Positions 1-6,310 of a stretch of 15,681 bases of DNA are shown here, piece by piece. The DNA lies in the NCBI GenBank assembly GCA_035301625.1, contig DATGTW010000112.1:1-15681 (forward strand). Reading direction: 5' to 3'. The notes beneath the pieces are model-generated. The model did no database searches, had not been told where the DNA came from, and saw nothing but the letters and a program-made list of their open reading frames with translations. A program made the position numbers and the translations under genes. Each line of letters begins with the position of its first letter. Position 1 is the first letter of the stretch. This DNA is from Paenalcaligenes sp035301625. GTDB lineage: Bacteria; Pseudomonadota; Gammaproteobacteria; Burkholderiales; Burkholderiaceae_B.

Positions 1-1
1 G

Positions 2-352
2 GTCCCATCGGTACGCGCGGCGCGGGAGCGTGGGGTGCTGCAATCGCGTGGACCCTTGGCCCAGTTAACGGCAACAACTGCTGTTTGGCCGGATGGTAGC
101 GCGCAAGATATTGATGCGATTATTTGGTGTACTGGGTTTAGACCAGCGTTGCAGCCTTTGACATCTATGGGGCTAGTCCAAGAGGACGGCAAGATCCAGG
201 TGCAGGGTACTCAGGCTACCGCCGCACCGGGTTTGTGGCTGGTCGGTTATGGCGAATGGACGGGGATGGCATCGGCGACTCTGGTTGGGGTGATGCGTAC
301 TGCACGGAGTACCGCGCAAGAGATAGATGCCTATTTGGCAGATTTTATTTAA
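2..352 (+). CDS. arsO: Flavin-containing monooxygenase of the ArsO/CzcO type, C-terminal part (5' end outside window)
   Basis: The reading frame is open from base 2, so this is the last ~116 residues of a gene that begins outside the window; internal GTG and ATG codons need not be starts. The protein shows the pattern IIWCTGFRPAL, typical of the last part of the NAD(P)/FAD-binding fold of flavin monooxygenases, followed by LWLVGYGEWTG and a SATLVGV-RTAR tail. That tail is characteristic of the flavoproteins found in arsenic (ArsO) and cation (CzcO) resistance operons. The family uses FAD and NAD(P)H in the cytoplasm; the true substrate of ArsO proteins is poorly defined. The metal-resistance reading is supported by the P-type ATPase relic just downstream. 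The gene belongs to the left flank, not to the catabolic cluster. A generic FAD-dependent oxidoreductase is the alternative. Confidence 0.65.
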   Translation, partial: VPSVRAARERGVLQSRGPLAQLTATTAVWPDGSAQDIDAIIWCTGFRPALQPLTSMGLVQEDGKIQVQGTQATAAPGLWLVGYGEWTGMASATLVGVMRTARSTAQEIDAYLADFI

Positions 353-398
353 AACTGATTACATTTAATAAAATTGTAGACTCGGCGCTGCGTGATAG

Positions 399-436
399 CA
401 TTGTTTTATAGCAATGGCACTCGAACCCGAGATGCC
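399..436. repeat. Two adjacent short inverted repeats in the junction
   Basis: Between the flavoprotein stop and the P-type ATPase relic are two adjoining imperfect hairpins. The first pairs CATTG (399-403) with CAATG (412-416). The second pairs GGCACTCG (416-423) with CGAGATGCC (428-436) around an AACC loop, with one bulged A. Neither is followed by a T tract, so they do not look like terminators. They sit where intact flanking sequence gives way to a truncated gene and may mark a rearrangement point, or may be chance. No target-site duplication or transposase accompanies them. Confidence 0.3.
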
Positions 437-615
437 CAGCGTTGGCCGCAGGGGTGTTGTACCTGTTTTTCGGGTTGTTGCCCTCACCCATGTTTGCTGC
501 GGTGGCGATGAGTCTAAGCTCGGTTTCGGTGGTATTTAACGCCCTTCGATTGAGGGTGATGGGTGAGTGTATATGGGCTCCCTGCTGGGAGCCCTTTTTT
601 ATGGTTGCTGGTTAA
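436..615 (+). pseudogene. Relic of the C-terminus of a heavy-metal (copper-type) P1B ATPase
   Basis: Read in frame from 436, this stretch translates to LAAGVLYLFFGLLPSP, then MFAAVAMSLSSVSVVFNALR and a further LR. This closely follows the last transmembrane helix pair and the SSVSVV-NALRLR end of CopA-type P1B ATPases. Upstream of 436 the frame soon meets a stop (409-411), and none of the family's earlier features (metal-binding domain, CPC, DKTGT, A- and N-domains) are present. After the LRLR end the frame runs on for about 19 unrelated residues through the downstream terminator to a TAA at 613-615, so the original stop also seems lost. It has no plausible start and cannot encode a working pump. 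It is best read as the surviving tail of a deleted gene in a former metal-resistance locus. Homology is by pattern recognition and was not searched. Confidence 0.7.
575..600 (+). terminator. Strong intrinsic terminator, left end of the cluster
   Basis: A perfect 8-bp stem, GGGCTCCC (575-582) and GGGAGCCC (587-594), closes a TGCT loop and is followed by six T (595-600). It points plus-strand and would end transcription from the flavoprotein/ATPase side before it runs antisense into the IclR gene. The segment 574-602 is identical base for base to 15113-15141 beyond the other end of the catabolic operon. Confidence 0.9.
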
Positions 616-644
616 AAACTCTTTGCGTTTTTTATTTATAAAAA

Positions 645-1445
645 CTATTGTTCGCTGCTATTGATTGATAGTAGGTAGCGTTCTGTTATGTCTTGGGCAG
701 CTTGGATTTGCAAAGGGATCACATTTTCAATGAATTCTTCTTTTTGTATCCCACTGGCCGGGTAACTGGTGGAAAGTACGTAGGGCACCTCGTGCGTGCC
801 CGGGTGACGCAAGGGGGATGCGCTGGCGACCATATTGGGCTGGAAGTTTTTCCAACTGAGTAAATAGTCAGATTCGCGTGCCTTGTGCACTTTTTCTAGT
901 AATTCATCAATAGTTTTTGGCGTGGCTTCAGAGTAGCTCTTGAGCTCTTCGATCCCTTGGTAGCGCTTTTTTATTTCATCATCGCTAAGCCCGCCGAGTA
1001 ATAGCTGTCCAATCACTGTGGCATGTGCCGGCCAATGGGTGCCTACACGAATATTAGATAAAAAGGGACCCGGCGATTGTAGGCTATAGATATACACAAT
1101 CGAAGTTTGGCTCAAGGTGCATAGGTGCACTGCGGTACGTGTGTTGTCCCTAAGCGTGCGCATCACAGGAGCCGCAAGGTCAATAATTGTCAGATTGGAA
1201 ATGGTCTTGGCACCTAATTGTAGTGCCTTGAATGACAGCGAATAGTTTTTATCCTCATCACGCTGCAAATAACCACAATGTTCTAGAGTCCAGACCAGTC
1301 TAAAAGCGCTGGAACGGTTGATATCCAGGGCTTTGCTGATGTCATTAAGACCCAATCGATTGTGGTTTTCATCAAATAATTCCAAGATTTTCAAGCCTCG
1401 CTCGAGCCCCGGAACTAAATATTTATCGTCATTATTATCTGGCAT
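645..1445 (-). CDS. IclR-family transcriptional regulator
   Basis: A protein of 266 residues, normal length for IclR regulators, which bind operator DNA as dimers or tetramers and respond to small aromatic or organic acids. The N-terminal winged HTH runs from about residue 9 to 72: VPGLERGLKILELF, then a recognition region with INRSSAFRLVWTLEHCGYL. The effector-binding domain occupies about residues 85-260, with AAPVMRTLRDNT and the later DYLLSW and VASASPLR stretches. I place the start at ATG 1443-1445, which has GAGGGA five bases upstream. A longer in-frame TTG start at 1482-1484 lacks a ribosome-binding site and lies within or upstream of the candidate -10 box. The gene diverges from the catabolic operon, the usual arrangement for a local IclR regulator. 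Whether it represses or activates, and its effector, cannot be read from the sequence. Confidence 0.93.
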   Translation of the reverse strand: MPDNNDDKYLVPGLERGLKILELFDENHNRLGLNDISKALDINRSSAFRLVWTLEHCGYLQRDEDKNYSLSFKALQLGAKTISNLTIIDLAAPVMRTLRDNTRTAVHLCTLSQTSIVYIYSLQSPGPFLSNIRVGTHWPAHATVIGQLLLGGLSDDEIKKRYQGIEELKSYSEATPKTIDELLEKVHKARESDYLLSWKNFQPNMVASASPLRHPGTHEVPYVLSTSYPASGIQKEEFIENVIPLQIQAAQDITERYLLSINSSEQ

Positions 1446-1475
1446 AAATCCCTCATTTACAGGAACCCTCACTTT

Positions 1476-1504
1476 ATTGTCCAAGCTTTATGAGCACATA
1501 GCAA
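1476..1504 (-). promoter_or_regulatory. Candidate sigma-70 promoter of the IclR gene
   Basis: On the minus strand, TTGCTA (plus-strand 1499-1504) and GACAAT (1476-1481) are separated by exactly 17 bases. Each box matches the -35/-10 consensus at four of six positions. Transcription would begin near 1469, just upstream of the ATG at 1445, which supports that start over the TTG at 1484. It rests on pattern only. Confidence 0.4.
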
Positions 1505-1517
1505 GGGTTTTTACTAA

Positions 1518-1546
1518 TTGATGGTCTAAATGGTTCAGGCTTAAAT
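1518..1546 (+). promoter_or_regulatory. Candidate sigma-70 promoter of the catabolic operon
   Basis: TTGATG (1518-1523) and TTAAAT (1541-1546) are separated by exactly 17 bases, each a four-of-six match to consensus. The -10 box falls within the perfect palindrome 1539-1552, so a protein bound there would block RNA polymerase. The predicted leader to the first gene is about 48 bases. Pattern-based; no conservation was tested. Confidence 0.4.
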
Positions 1547-1552
1547 TTAAGC
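1539..1552. promoter_or_regulatory. Perfect 14-bp palindrome, candidate IclR operator
   Basis: GCTTAAATTTAAGC is a perfect dyad in the 156-base region between the divergent IclR gene and the ferredoxin gene, overlapping the candidate -10 of the operon. IclR proteins bind short AT-rich dyads in such divergent regions, so this is the best operator candidate in the window. Assignment to the adjacent regulator is inferred from position. Confidence 0.45.
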
Positions 1553-1601
1553 ACAGTTTCATATGTTAAACCATGTTTCGTAGATAAAACAGGAGCGGTC
1601 T

Positions 1602-1916
1602 ATGGCTTGGGTCAATGTTTGTGAGCTTGCAGATGTGACAGAGGACATCCCATTTGCGGTTGAGCTCAATGGCAAGCAGCTTGGGATTTATAAAGTGGGT
1701 GATGAGGTCTTTGCATTGGAAAATGTTTGCCCTCATGCCTATGCCTTATTAACAGACGGGTTTGTCGAGGATGCTGTTATCGAATGCCCTTTGCACGAGG
1801 CGATGTTTGAAATCCGTACAGGCAAGCTTCTCGGGGGGCCAGGCCAGAGAAATCTGTGCATGTACCCCGTTAAGGTCGAAGACGACCAAGTGTTTGTTGA
1901 GGATAAGGAGATCTAA
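1602..1916 (+). CDS. Rieske [2Fe-2S] ferredoxin component of ring-hydroxylating oxygenase
   Basis: A 104-residue soluble Rieske ferredoxin of the MocE/NirD-like type that shuttles electrons from the FAD reductase to the oxygenase. The cluster-binding residues are C43-P-H45 and C62-P-L-H65, 17 residues apart, followed by EAMFEIRTG and the GGPG loop usual for this family. Length is normal for bacterial-type Rieske ferredoxins. The start ATG is set by AGGAG at 1591-1595, six bases upstream. It is the first gene of the operon, divergent from the IclR gene, and only two bases separate it from the next gene. A standalone nitrite-reductase small subunit is unlikely, given the oxygenase and matching reductase in the same operon. 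Confidence 0.93.
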   Translation: MAWVNVCELADVTEDIPFAVELNGKQLGIYKVGDEVFALENVCPHAYALLTDGFVEDAVIECPLHEAMFEIRTGKLLGGPGQRNLCMYPVKVEDDQVFVEDKEI

Positions 1917-1918
1917 AA

Positions 1919-2218
1919 ATGGAAAACTACAACCCCAAATTGCGGTCTTGGTTGGAAAATAAGCCCAGCACTGATGCCGGAGTAGATAACATCCAAGTCC
2001 CCGGGCAGGTACCTGCCATCATTTGGCAGCACCGTGCGCATGAGCCGTCAGCTTATGAGTTGGATTTGGTCAAAGGCTTGCTTCAAGCTTTTCAAGAGGG
2101 GGCAGATACGCCCGCACGTATCGTGGCAACGCTCAATGACCAGGGGCTGCGTACTGAGTCTGGCGACAAGTGGACTGCCGATTTCTTTGAAGAGGAAATG
2201 GCACGGTTGGGTTATTAA
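1919..2218 (+). CDS. Small recombinase-like helix-turn-helix protein of unknown role
   Basis: A 99-residue protein lying between the Rieske ferredoxin and oxygenase genes, with AAGGAG at 1905-1910 eight bases before its ATG. The C-terminal half (about 62-99) carries IVATLNDQGLRTESGDKWT and then FFEEEMARLG. This resembles the HTH segment of the recombinase domain of large serine recombinases (LN..GI.T..G..W). There is no serine-recombinase catalytic domain, no membrane segment and no cysteine. The N-terminal part is Pro/Trp-rich (SWLENKPS, IIWQHRA) and does not match anything I recognise. To my recollection such standalone proteins occur elsewhere beside Rieske oxygenases, but their function is not established. 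It could be a DNA-binding accessory factor or an oxygenase-associated subunit; coding is well supported by its spacing and ribosome-binding site. Confidence 0.8.
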   Translation: MENYNPKLRSWLENKPSTDAGVDNIQVPGQVPAIIWQHRAHEPSAYELDLVKGLLQAFQEGADTPARIVATLNDQGLRTESGDKWTADFFEEEMARLGY

Positions 2219-2228
2219 GGAGGAAGCA

Positions 2229-3275
2229 ATGAACCAGTTCAATTCTGCACAAGAGTATTTGGATAGTGGGTTGCGTGATTTGTGGCACCCCGTATTGGCC
2301 AGTTGGGAGGTTTCTACTAACCCAGTCGGGATTACCGCATTGGGTGAAAACATTGTGGTTTGGCGCGATGAAAAGGGGCAGGTGCATGCGCTCGAGGATC
2401 GTTGCCCACATCGTGGGGCACGTTTGTCTTTGGGTTGGAATTTGGGTGATCGTGTGGCTTGTTGGTACCACGGGGTGGAGGTCCAAGGTAACGGCACAGT
2501 CGCTGATGTGCCTGCTGTTGAGTCATGCCCACTAAAGGGGCAACAGTGTGTGAGATCTTATCCCGCACAGGATCGCCACGGTGCCATTTTTTTATGGTTT
2601 GGTGTGGATCCCGAGACCGAGCCTGCGCCACTCGAGCTACCCGAGCAATTAACCAGTGACGAGTGGAGCTCGTTTTTGTGCCGTGCGGATTGGAAGACCA
2701 ACTATCTGTATGCAGTAGACAATGTGATGGACCCTATGCACGGGACCTATTTGCATAGCTCGTCTCACTCTATGTTTGCTGGTGACCGCACTGCCACCAT
2801 GAGTGTCCATGGCACTGATCACGGTTTTATTTTCAAAAAAGATTCTCAGTCTGGTGTGAACTTTGACTGGTCGGAATACGGCAATACTGGTGCCTGCTGG
2901 TTGCGTTTGTCTATCCCCTATCAAAAGCAGTTCGGACCTGGGGGTGATTTTTACATTGTGGGTTTTGCGACTCCTTTGGATAAAGACAATACGCGCGTGT
3001 TCTTTTGGCGTTGCCGCAAAGTCACGGGCTGGCAGCGTGATGTGTGGCGCTTTTTATATCGCAACCATTTGGAAAAGTTGCACTGGGACGTGCTCGAGCA
3101 GGACCGTTTAGTGCTAGAGAACATGGCACCTAATGCTCGTGATTATGAATTCCTCTATCAGCACGATGTGGGTTTGTCACGTTTACGCCGCTTGTTCCAA
3201 AGAGAAGCACGCAAGCAGTTCGAGCGTTGGAATGAAATCAAAGAGGCAGAAAAGTCGCAGTCTGCTGCCTTATAA
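2229..3275 (+). CDS. Rieske non-haem iron oxygenase, alpha (terminal oxygenase) subunit
   Basis: The 348-residue terminal oxygenase uses electrons from the ferredoxin to activate O2 on an aromatic substrate. The N-terminal Rieske domain has C59-P-H61 and C78-W-Y-H81. The bridging aspartate and mononuclear iron site read D164-N-V-M-D168-P-M-H171-GTYL-H176, and the third iron ligand is probably D292 in EQDRLVLENM. The start is ATG 2229, with AAGGAGG (2217-2223) five bases upstream; a longer in-frame ORF from 2034 overlaps the preceding gene and has no such site. No beta subunit gene is present, so this is an alpha-only oxygenase like carbazole 1,9a-dioxygenase or the O-demethylases. With a dihydrodiol-type SDR and a ring-cleavage enzyme downstream, ring dihydroxylation is more likely than demethylation, but the substrate is unknown. 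Confidence 0.93.
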   Translation: MNQFNSAQEYLDSGLRDLWHPVLASWEVSTNPVGITALGENIVVWRDEKGQVHALEDRCPHRGARLSLGWNLGDRVACWYHGVEVQGNGTVADVPAVESCPLKGQQCVRSYPAQDRHGAIFLWFGVDPETEPAPLELPEQLTSDEWSSFLCRADWKTNYLYAVDNVMDPMHGTYLHSSSHSMFAGDRTATMSVHGTDHGFIFKKDSQSGVNFDWSEYGNTGACWLRLSIPYQKQFGPGGDFYIVGFATPLDKDNTRVFFWRCRKVTGWQRDVWRFLYRNHLEKLHWDVLEQDRLVLENMAPNARDYEFLYQHDVGLSRLRRLFQREARKQFERWNEIKEAEKSQSAAL

Positions 3276-3287
3276 CGCGGAGTACAC

Positions 3288-4100
3288 ATGTTGCTAGCTA
3301 ATAAACGCATTGTAATAACTGGGGCGGCACGCGGACTGGGCAGGGGCTTTAGCCAGGCTGCACTCGAAGCCGGGGCCAAGGTACTGATGTGTGATGTGTT
3401 GGCTGATGTGGTGCATGACCAGGCCGAGTCACTGCGTGAGCAGGGCTGGCCGGCGCATGCATTGACTGTGGATCTGAGCAGTCCCGAGTCCATCCAAGGT
3501 ATTGGGCAGTGGTTGCGCGCCAATGGTTGGGACCAGGTCGATGGTCTGATTAACTGCGCAGCTGTTGCGACTGGGGTAGGGGGCAAAACTCTAGATGAGT
3601 ACGACCCTGAGCTCTGGGAGCGGGTCATGACTGTCAATGTCACAGGGACATGGTTGGTCACGCGCGAGCTGTTTGATTTTTTAAAACAGCCCACCTCGGA
3701 ATCAACTCAGTCAATGGCTCAGTCTGATGCATCACAAGAGTCGCATTTACCGTCTGCCAGTGTGATTAATGTGGCCTCTGATACTGCGTTATGGGGGGCG
3801 CCTCGTTTGATGGCTTATGTGGCTAGCAAAGGGGCTGTATTAGCGATGACCCGTGCTATGGCGCGCGAAATGGGTGAGCACAATATTCGGGTGAATGCTA
3901 TTTCACCCGGGCTGACCTTGGTCGAAGCGACCGAATATGTGCCCCAGGAACGTCACGATTTATATGTGACTGGGCGCGCATTACAACGGCCGCAGTACCC
4001 GTCTGATGTGAATGGCACGGCAATTTATTTACTTTCTGATTTGGCGTCTTTCGTCTCGGGGCAAAACATCCCGGTCAACGGCGGCTTTGTCTTTAATTAA
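3288..4100 (+). CDS. SDR-family dehydrogenase, probable cis-dihydrodiol dehydrogenase
   Basis: A 270-residue classical short-chain dehydrogenase/reductase. The cofactor loop is T11-GAARGLG with D36 at the end of beta-2, which favours NAD over NADP. The catalytic residues are all present: N117, S164, Y177 and K181 (motif AYVASKG), followed by IRVNAISPG and the GQNIPVNGG C-terminus. A Ser/Gln-rich insertion at about 134-155 precedes the catalytic serine and lengthens the loop near the active site. GGAG at 3279-3282 sets the start. It lies directly after the Rieske oxygenase and before the extradiol dioxygenase. By position it probably oxidises the cis-dihydrodiol product to the catechol, though SDR specificity cannot be read from sequence. 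Oxidation of a side-chain alcohol is an alternative. Confidence 0.88.
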   Translation: MLLANKRIVITGAARGLGRGFSQAALEAGAKVLMCDVLADVVHDQAESLREQGWPAHALTVDLSSPESIQGIGQWLRANGWDQVDGLINCAAVATGVGGKTLDEYDPELWERVMTVNVTGTWLVTRELFDFLKQPTSESTQSMAQSDASQESHLPSASVINVASDTALWGAPRLMAYVASKGAVLAMTRAMAREMGEHNIRVNAISPGLTLVEATEYVPQERHDLYVTGRALQRPQYPSDVNGTAIYLLSDLASFVSGQNIPVNGGFVFN

Positions 4101-4126
4101 ACATAGCTTGGATTTTGGGTGGAGTC

Positions 4127-5065
4127 ATGATTAACGGTATTAAAAGATTGCGTTTTGCAGTTGAGGACCTGGATAAGACTCGGGACTATTTGGATGATTT
4201 TGGTTTACGTGCCATCACCTCTGATGAAGAGGGGGTGCTGGCATATGAGTTGCATAATGGCAGCCAGGTGTGGGTGTATCCGCTGGATCACCCAGGTCTG
4301 CCCCAGCCCTTTGAGCAGGGCTCTACCCTCAGGCAGTTGACCTGGGCGGTAAATAGAGAGCAAGACCTGCAGGTGCTGGCCAATAATTTAAAAGACGAGC
4401 CCGGTTTTGAATTTGATGGGCATACGGTGAGTTGTTTTGACCCTAATGGGATGCATCTGCAGTTTGAGGTCATGCGATTGACTACTGATGCAAATCAGAT
4501 TAGTCCGGCGACGAATCAATATGGCTGTATTAATCGGGTGGATGAGCCCAGTCCCGTATATGAAAAAGCGGATCCTTTGTCCATCGGGCATGTGGTTTTC
4601 TTTACGCCCGAATTAGAACGCGTGACTGAATTTTATAAGCAAAAGTTGGGCTTTTATTTATCGGATGCCTATGTCGATCGGGGTGCATTTATGCGCTGCA
4701 GCAGCCGAGGCTGGCACCACGATTTATTTTTACTCAAGCTACCTAATCGCGAGCAACCGGGGTTGAATCACGTTGCCTTTGTGGTGCGCGATCTGCACGA
4801 GGTGATCGGGGGCGGCCTCAATATGAATAAAAAAGGCTGGGATTCCTTTATTGGACCCGGACGTCATCCCGTGTCATCGGCGTATTTTTGGTATGTGCAT
4901 TCGCCGTTAGGTGGGGCTTTTGAGTATTACACCAACGATGACTACCTCACCCCTGCATGGCAACCGCGTACTTTCGAATATGCCATCGAACTATTTACCG
5001 AGTGGGCGGTAGATAAAGGAATCGATCCCGAGACACGTCGGCAGGTCAAAACAGAGCTCAGTTAG
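4127..5065 (+). CDS. Two-domain extradiol (VOC) ring-cleavage dioxygenase
   Basis: A 312-residue type I extradiol dioxygenase, the usual length of the BphC/catechol 2,3-dioxygenase group. Two vicinal-oxygen-chelate domains are visible, about 3-118 and 152-290. The second, catalytic domain carries the Fe(II) triad H155 (IGHVVFF), H215 (GLNHVAF) and E266 (GGAFEYYTNDD), with acid-base candidates H197/H198, H247 and Y256. The N-terminal domain has lost the metal ligands, as is normal. The start is ATG 4127 after a GGTGGAG stretch; an in-frame TTG at 4115 overlaps that site and is less likely. It would cleave the catechol made by the Rieske and SDR pair next to a hydroxyl, giving a yellow meta-cleavage product for the hydrolase encoded downstream. 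The exact catechol is unknown. Confidence 0.9.
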   Translation: MINGIKRLRFAVEDLDKTRDYLDDFGLRAITSDEEGVLAYELHNGSQVWVYPLDHPGLPQPFEQGSTLRQLTWAVNREQDLQVLANNLKDEPGFEFDGHTVSCFDPNGMHLQFEVMRLTTDANQISPATNQYGCINRVDEPSPVYEKADPLSIGHVVFFTPELERVTEFYKQKLGFYLSDAYVDRGAFMRCSSRGWHHDLFLLKLPNREQPGLNHVAFVVRDLHEVIGGGLNMNKKGWDSFIGPGRHPVSSAYFWYVHSPLGGAFEYYTNDDYLTPAWQPRTFEYAIELFTEWAVDKGIDPETRRQVKTELS

Positions 5066-5073
5066 GAAAAATC

Positions 5074-6279
5074 ATGAAAAATATTGTCATTGTAGGCGGC
5101 GGTCAGGCAGCTGCCTGGGCTACTTTTACCCTGCGTGAAGAGGGCTTTAGCGGCAATATCCATGTGGTGTCGGATGAAGAGCACGCCTTTTACGAGCGTC
5201 CGCCGTTATCCAAAGAGAATTTGCTGGCGCCTACGTCGGTGCAGCAGATGCTGTTTTTCCCGGCTGAGGACATTGATGCATTTAACGTGCATTGGCACCG
5301 GCCGCATCGTGTCGTCACTATTGATCGAGAAAAACAATTTGTGCAGTTAGACAATCATTTTCAGCTGCATTATGACAAATTGCTGTTGGCTATGGGCAGT
5401 GGTTCACGGATGCCTGACCCCCAGTGGCAGGACCTATCCGGTGTGTATACCTTGCGCACCTTTGAGCAAAGCAATGCTTTTAGAGAACGCTTGGCTCAAA
5501 CCCAGCATTTAGTCATCGTTGGGGGCGGATGGATTGGGCTAGAGGCTGCATCCTCAGCGCGTCAACATGGCATCAAAACTACAGTGCTAGAGGTCGGGCC
5601 GCAGTTATGTGGGCGCAGTACGCGCAGTGAGGTGGCGCAGTATTTGCATGAATTGCATGAGTCTCAGGGTGTGGAAATCGTCAGTAGCTGCGGAACTTTG
5701 GAATTAAGCCAGGCAGAAAATGGCACTGATGTGGTGGTGACATTGGATGGCCAACAGCTAACACAGGCCGATACCGTATTGGTGGCTGCAGGTGCACAGC
5801 TCAATACCCAGTTGGCCGAGCAGTGTGGGCTCGAGGTCGCGAATGGCATTGTGGTGGATGAATATGGGCAAACCTCGGATCCGCATATTTATGCTGCGGG
5901 TGATGTGGCCATACATCCTCAGCTAGGTTTTAGCATGCAGTCGTGGTCGCATGCCCAAAACCAGGGTATCGCGGTGGCTAAAAATATGCTGGGACAACAA
6001 GAGCCCTATGTAGAGATTCCATGGTTATGGTCGGATCAGTACGACAGCAATATCCAGATGTTGGGTAATCCTGCTCAGGCTGCGCAATGCGTCGTCAGAG
6101 AGAGTGATATCAATAAAAAAACATTTTTCTATTTCAATGAGCAGCAACAAATTTGCTATGTGGTAGCCATCAATGAACCGCGCAACATCAAACTGGCTAA
6201 ACGCTGGTTGCAGCGCGGCGTGTTGCCGACACCAGAGCAGTTGGGTGACCCTGCAACGAATTTGATGCGTATCAGGTAG
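5074..6279 (+). CDS. FAD-dependent ferredoxin reductase component of the Rieske oxygenase
   Basis: A 401-residue NADH:ferredoxin reductase of the BphA4/HcaD (glutathione-reductase-fold) type. The N-terminal FAD loop is V7-GGGQAA, followed by ERPPLSKE, a hallmark of this family. The NAD-binding loop is V149-GGGWIGLE and the second FAD motif is YAAG276-D277. The segment IPWLWSDQYDSNIQMLG begins the C-terminal reductase domain. Length is typical. AGGA at 5064-5067, overlapping the stop of the dioxygenase gene, sets the start eight bases after it. It supplies electrons to the operon's small Rieske ferredoxin, completing a three-component system; its separation from the oxygenase by two genes is not unusual. 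Putidaredoxin- or rubredoxin-reductase roles are possible in principle but not indicated here. Confidence 0.92.
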   Translation: MKNIVIVGGGQAAAWATFTLREEGFSGNIHVVSDEEHAFYERPPLSKENLLAPTSVQQMLFFPAEDIDAFNVHWHRPHRVVTIDREKQFVQLDNHFQLHYDKLLLAMGSGSRMPDPQWQDLSGVYTLRTFEQSNAFRERLAQTQHLVIVGGGWIGLEAASSARQHGIKTTVLEVGPQLCGRSTRSEVAQYLHELHESQGVEIVSSCGTLELSQAENGTDVVVTLDGQQLTQADTVLVAAGAQLNTQLAEQCGLEVANGIVVDEYGQTSDPHIYAAGDVAIHPQLGFSMQSWSHAQNQGIAVAKNMLGQQEPYVEIPWLWSDQYDSNIQMLGNPAQAAQCVVRESDINKKTFFYFNEQQQICYVVAINEPRNIKLAKRWLQRGVLPTPEQLGDPATNLMRIR

Positions 6280-6310
6280 CTTTTCAACAGTTAACAGGGT
6301 GGGGACAGAC

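Noticed and set aside
416..436. Possible tRNA T-arm (TTCGA-like sequence on the minus strand)
   Set aside because: The surrounding bases do not form a five-pair T stem, acceptor stem or cloverleaf; it is better read as a simple hairpin.
1446..1484. TTG-initiated extension of the IclR regulator
   Set aside because: No ribosome-binding site, and it begins next to the candidate -10 box; ATG 1445 has GAGGGA upstream.
2034..2228. Long upstream extension of the Rieske oxygenase reading frame
   Set aside because: It overlaps the small HTH gene in another frame and has no good ribosome-binding site. AAGGAGG sits five bases before ATG 2229, where family similarity begins.
2048..2497. Overlapping minus-strand open frames (also 2133-2486 and 2332-2631)
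   Set aside because: Antisense shadows of the HTH and Rieske oxygenase genes, with low-complexity translations.
3158..3694. 178-residue open frame on the minus strand
   Set aside because: It lies antisense to the oxygenase end and the first SDR, both clear genes; its Ser/Pro/Thr-rich translation resembles no family and it lacks a gene context.
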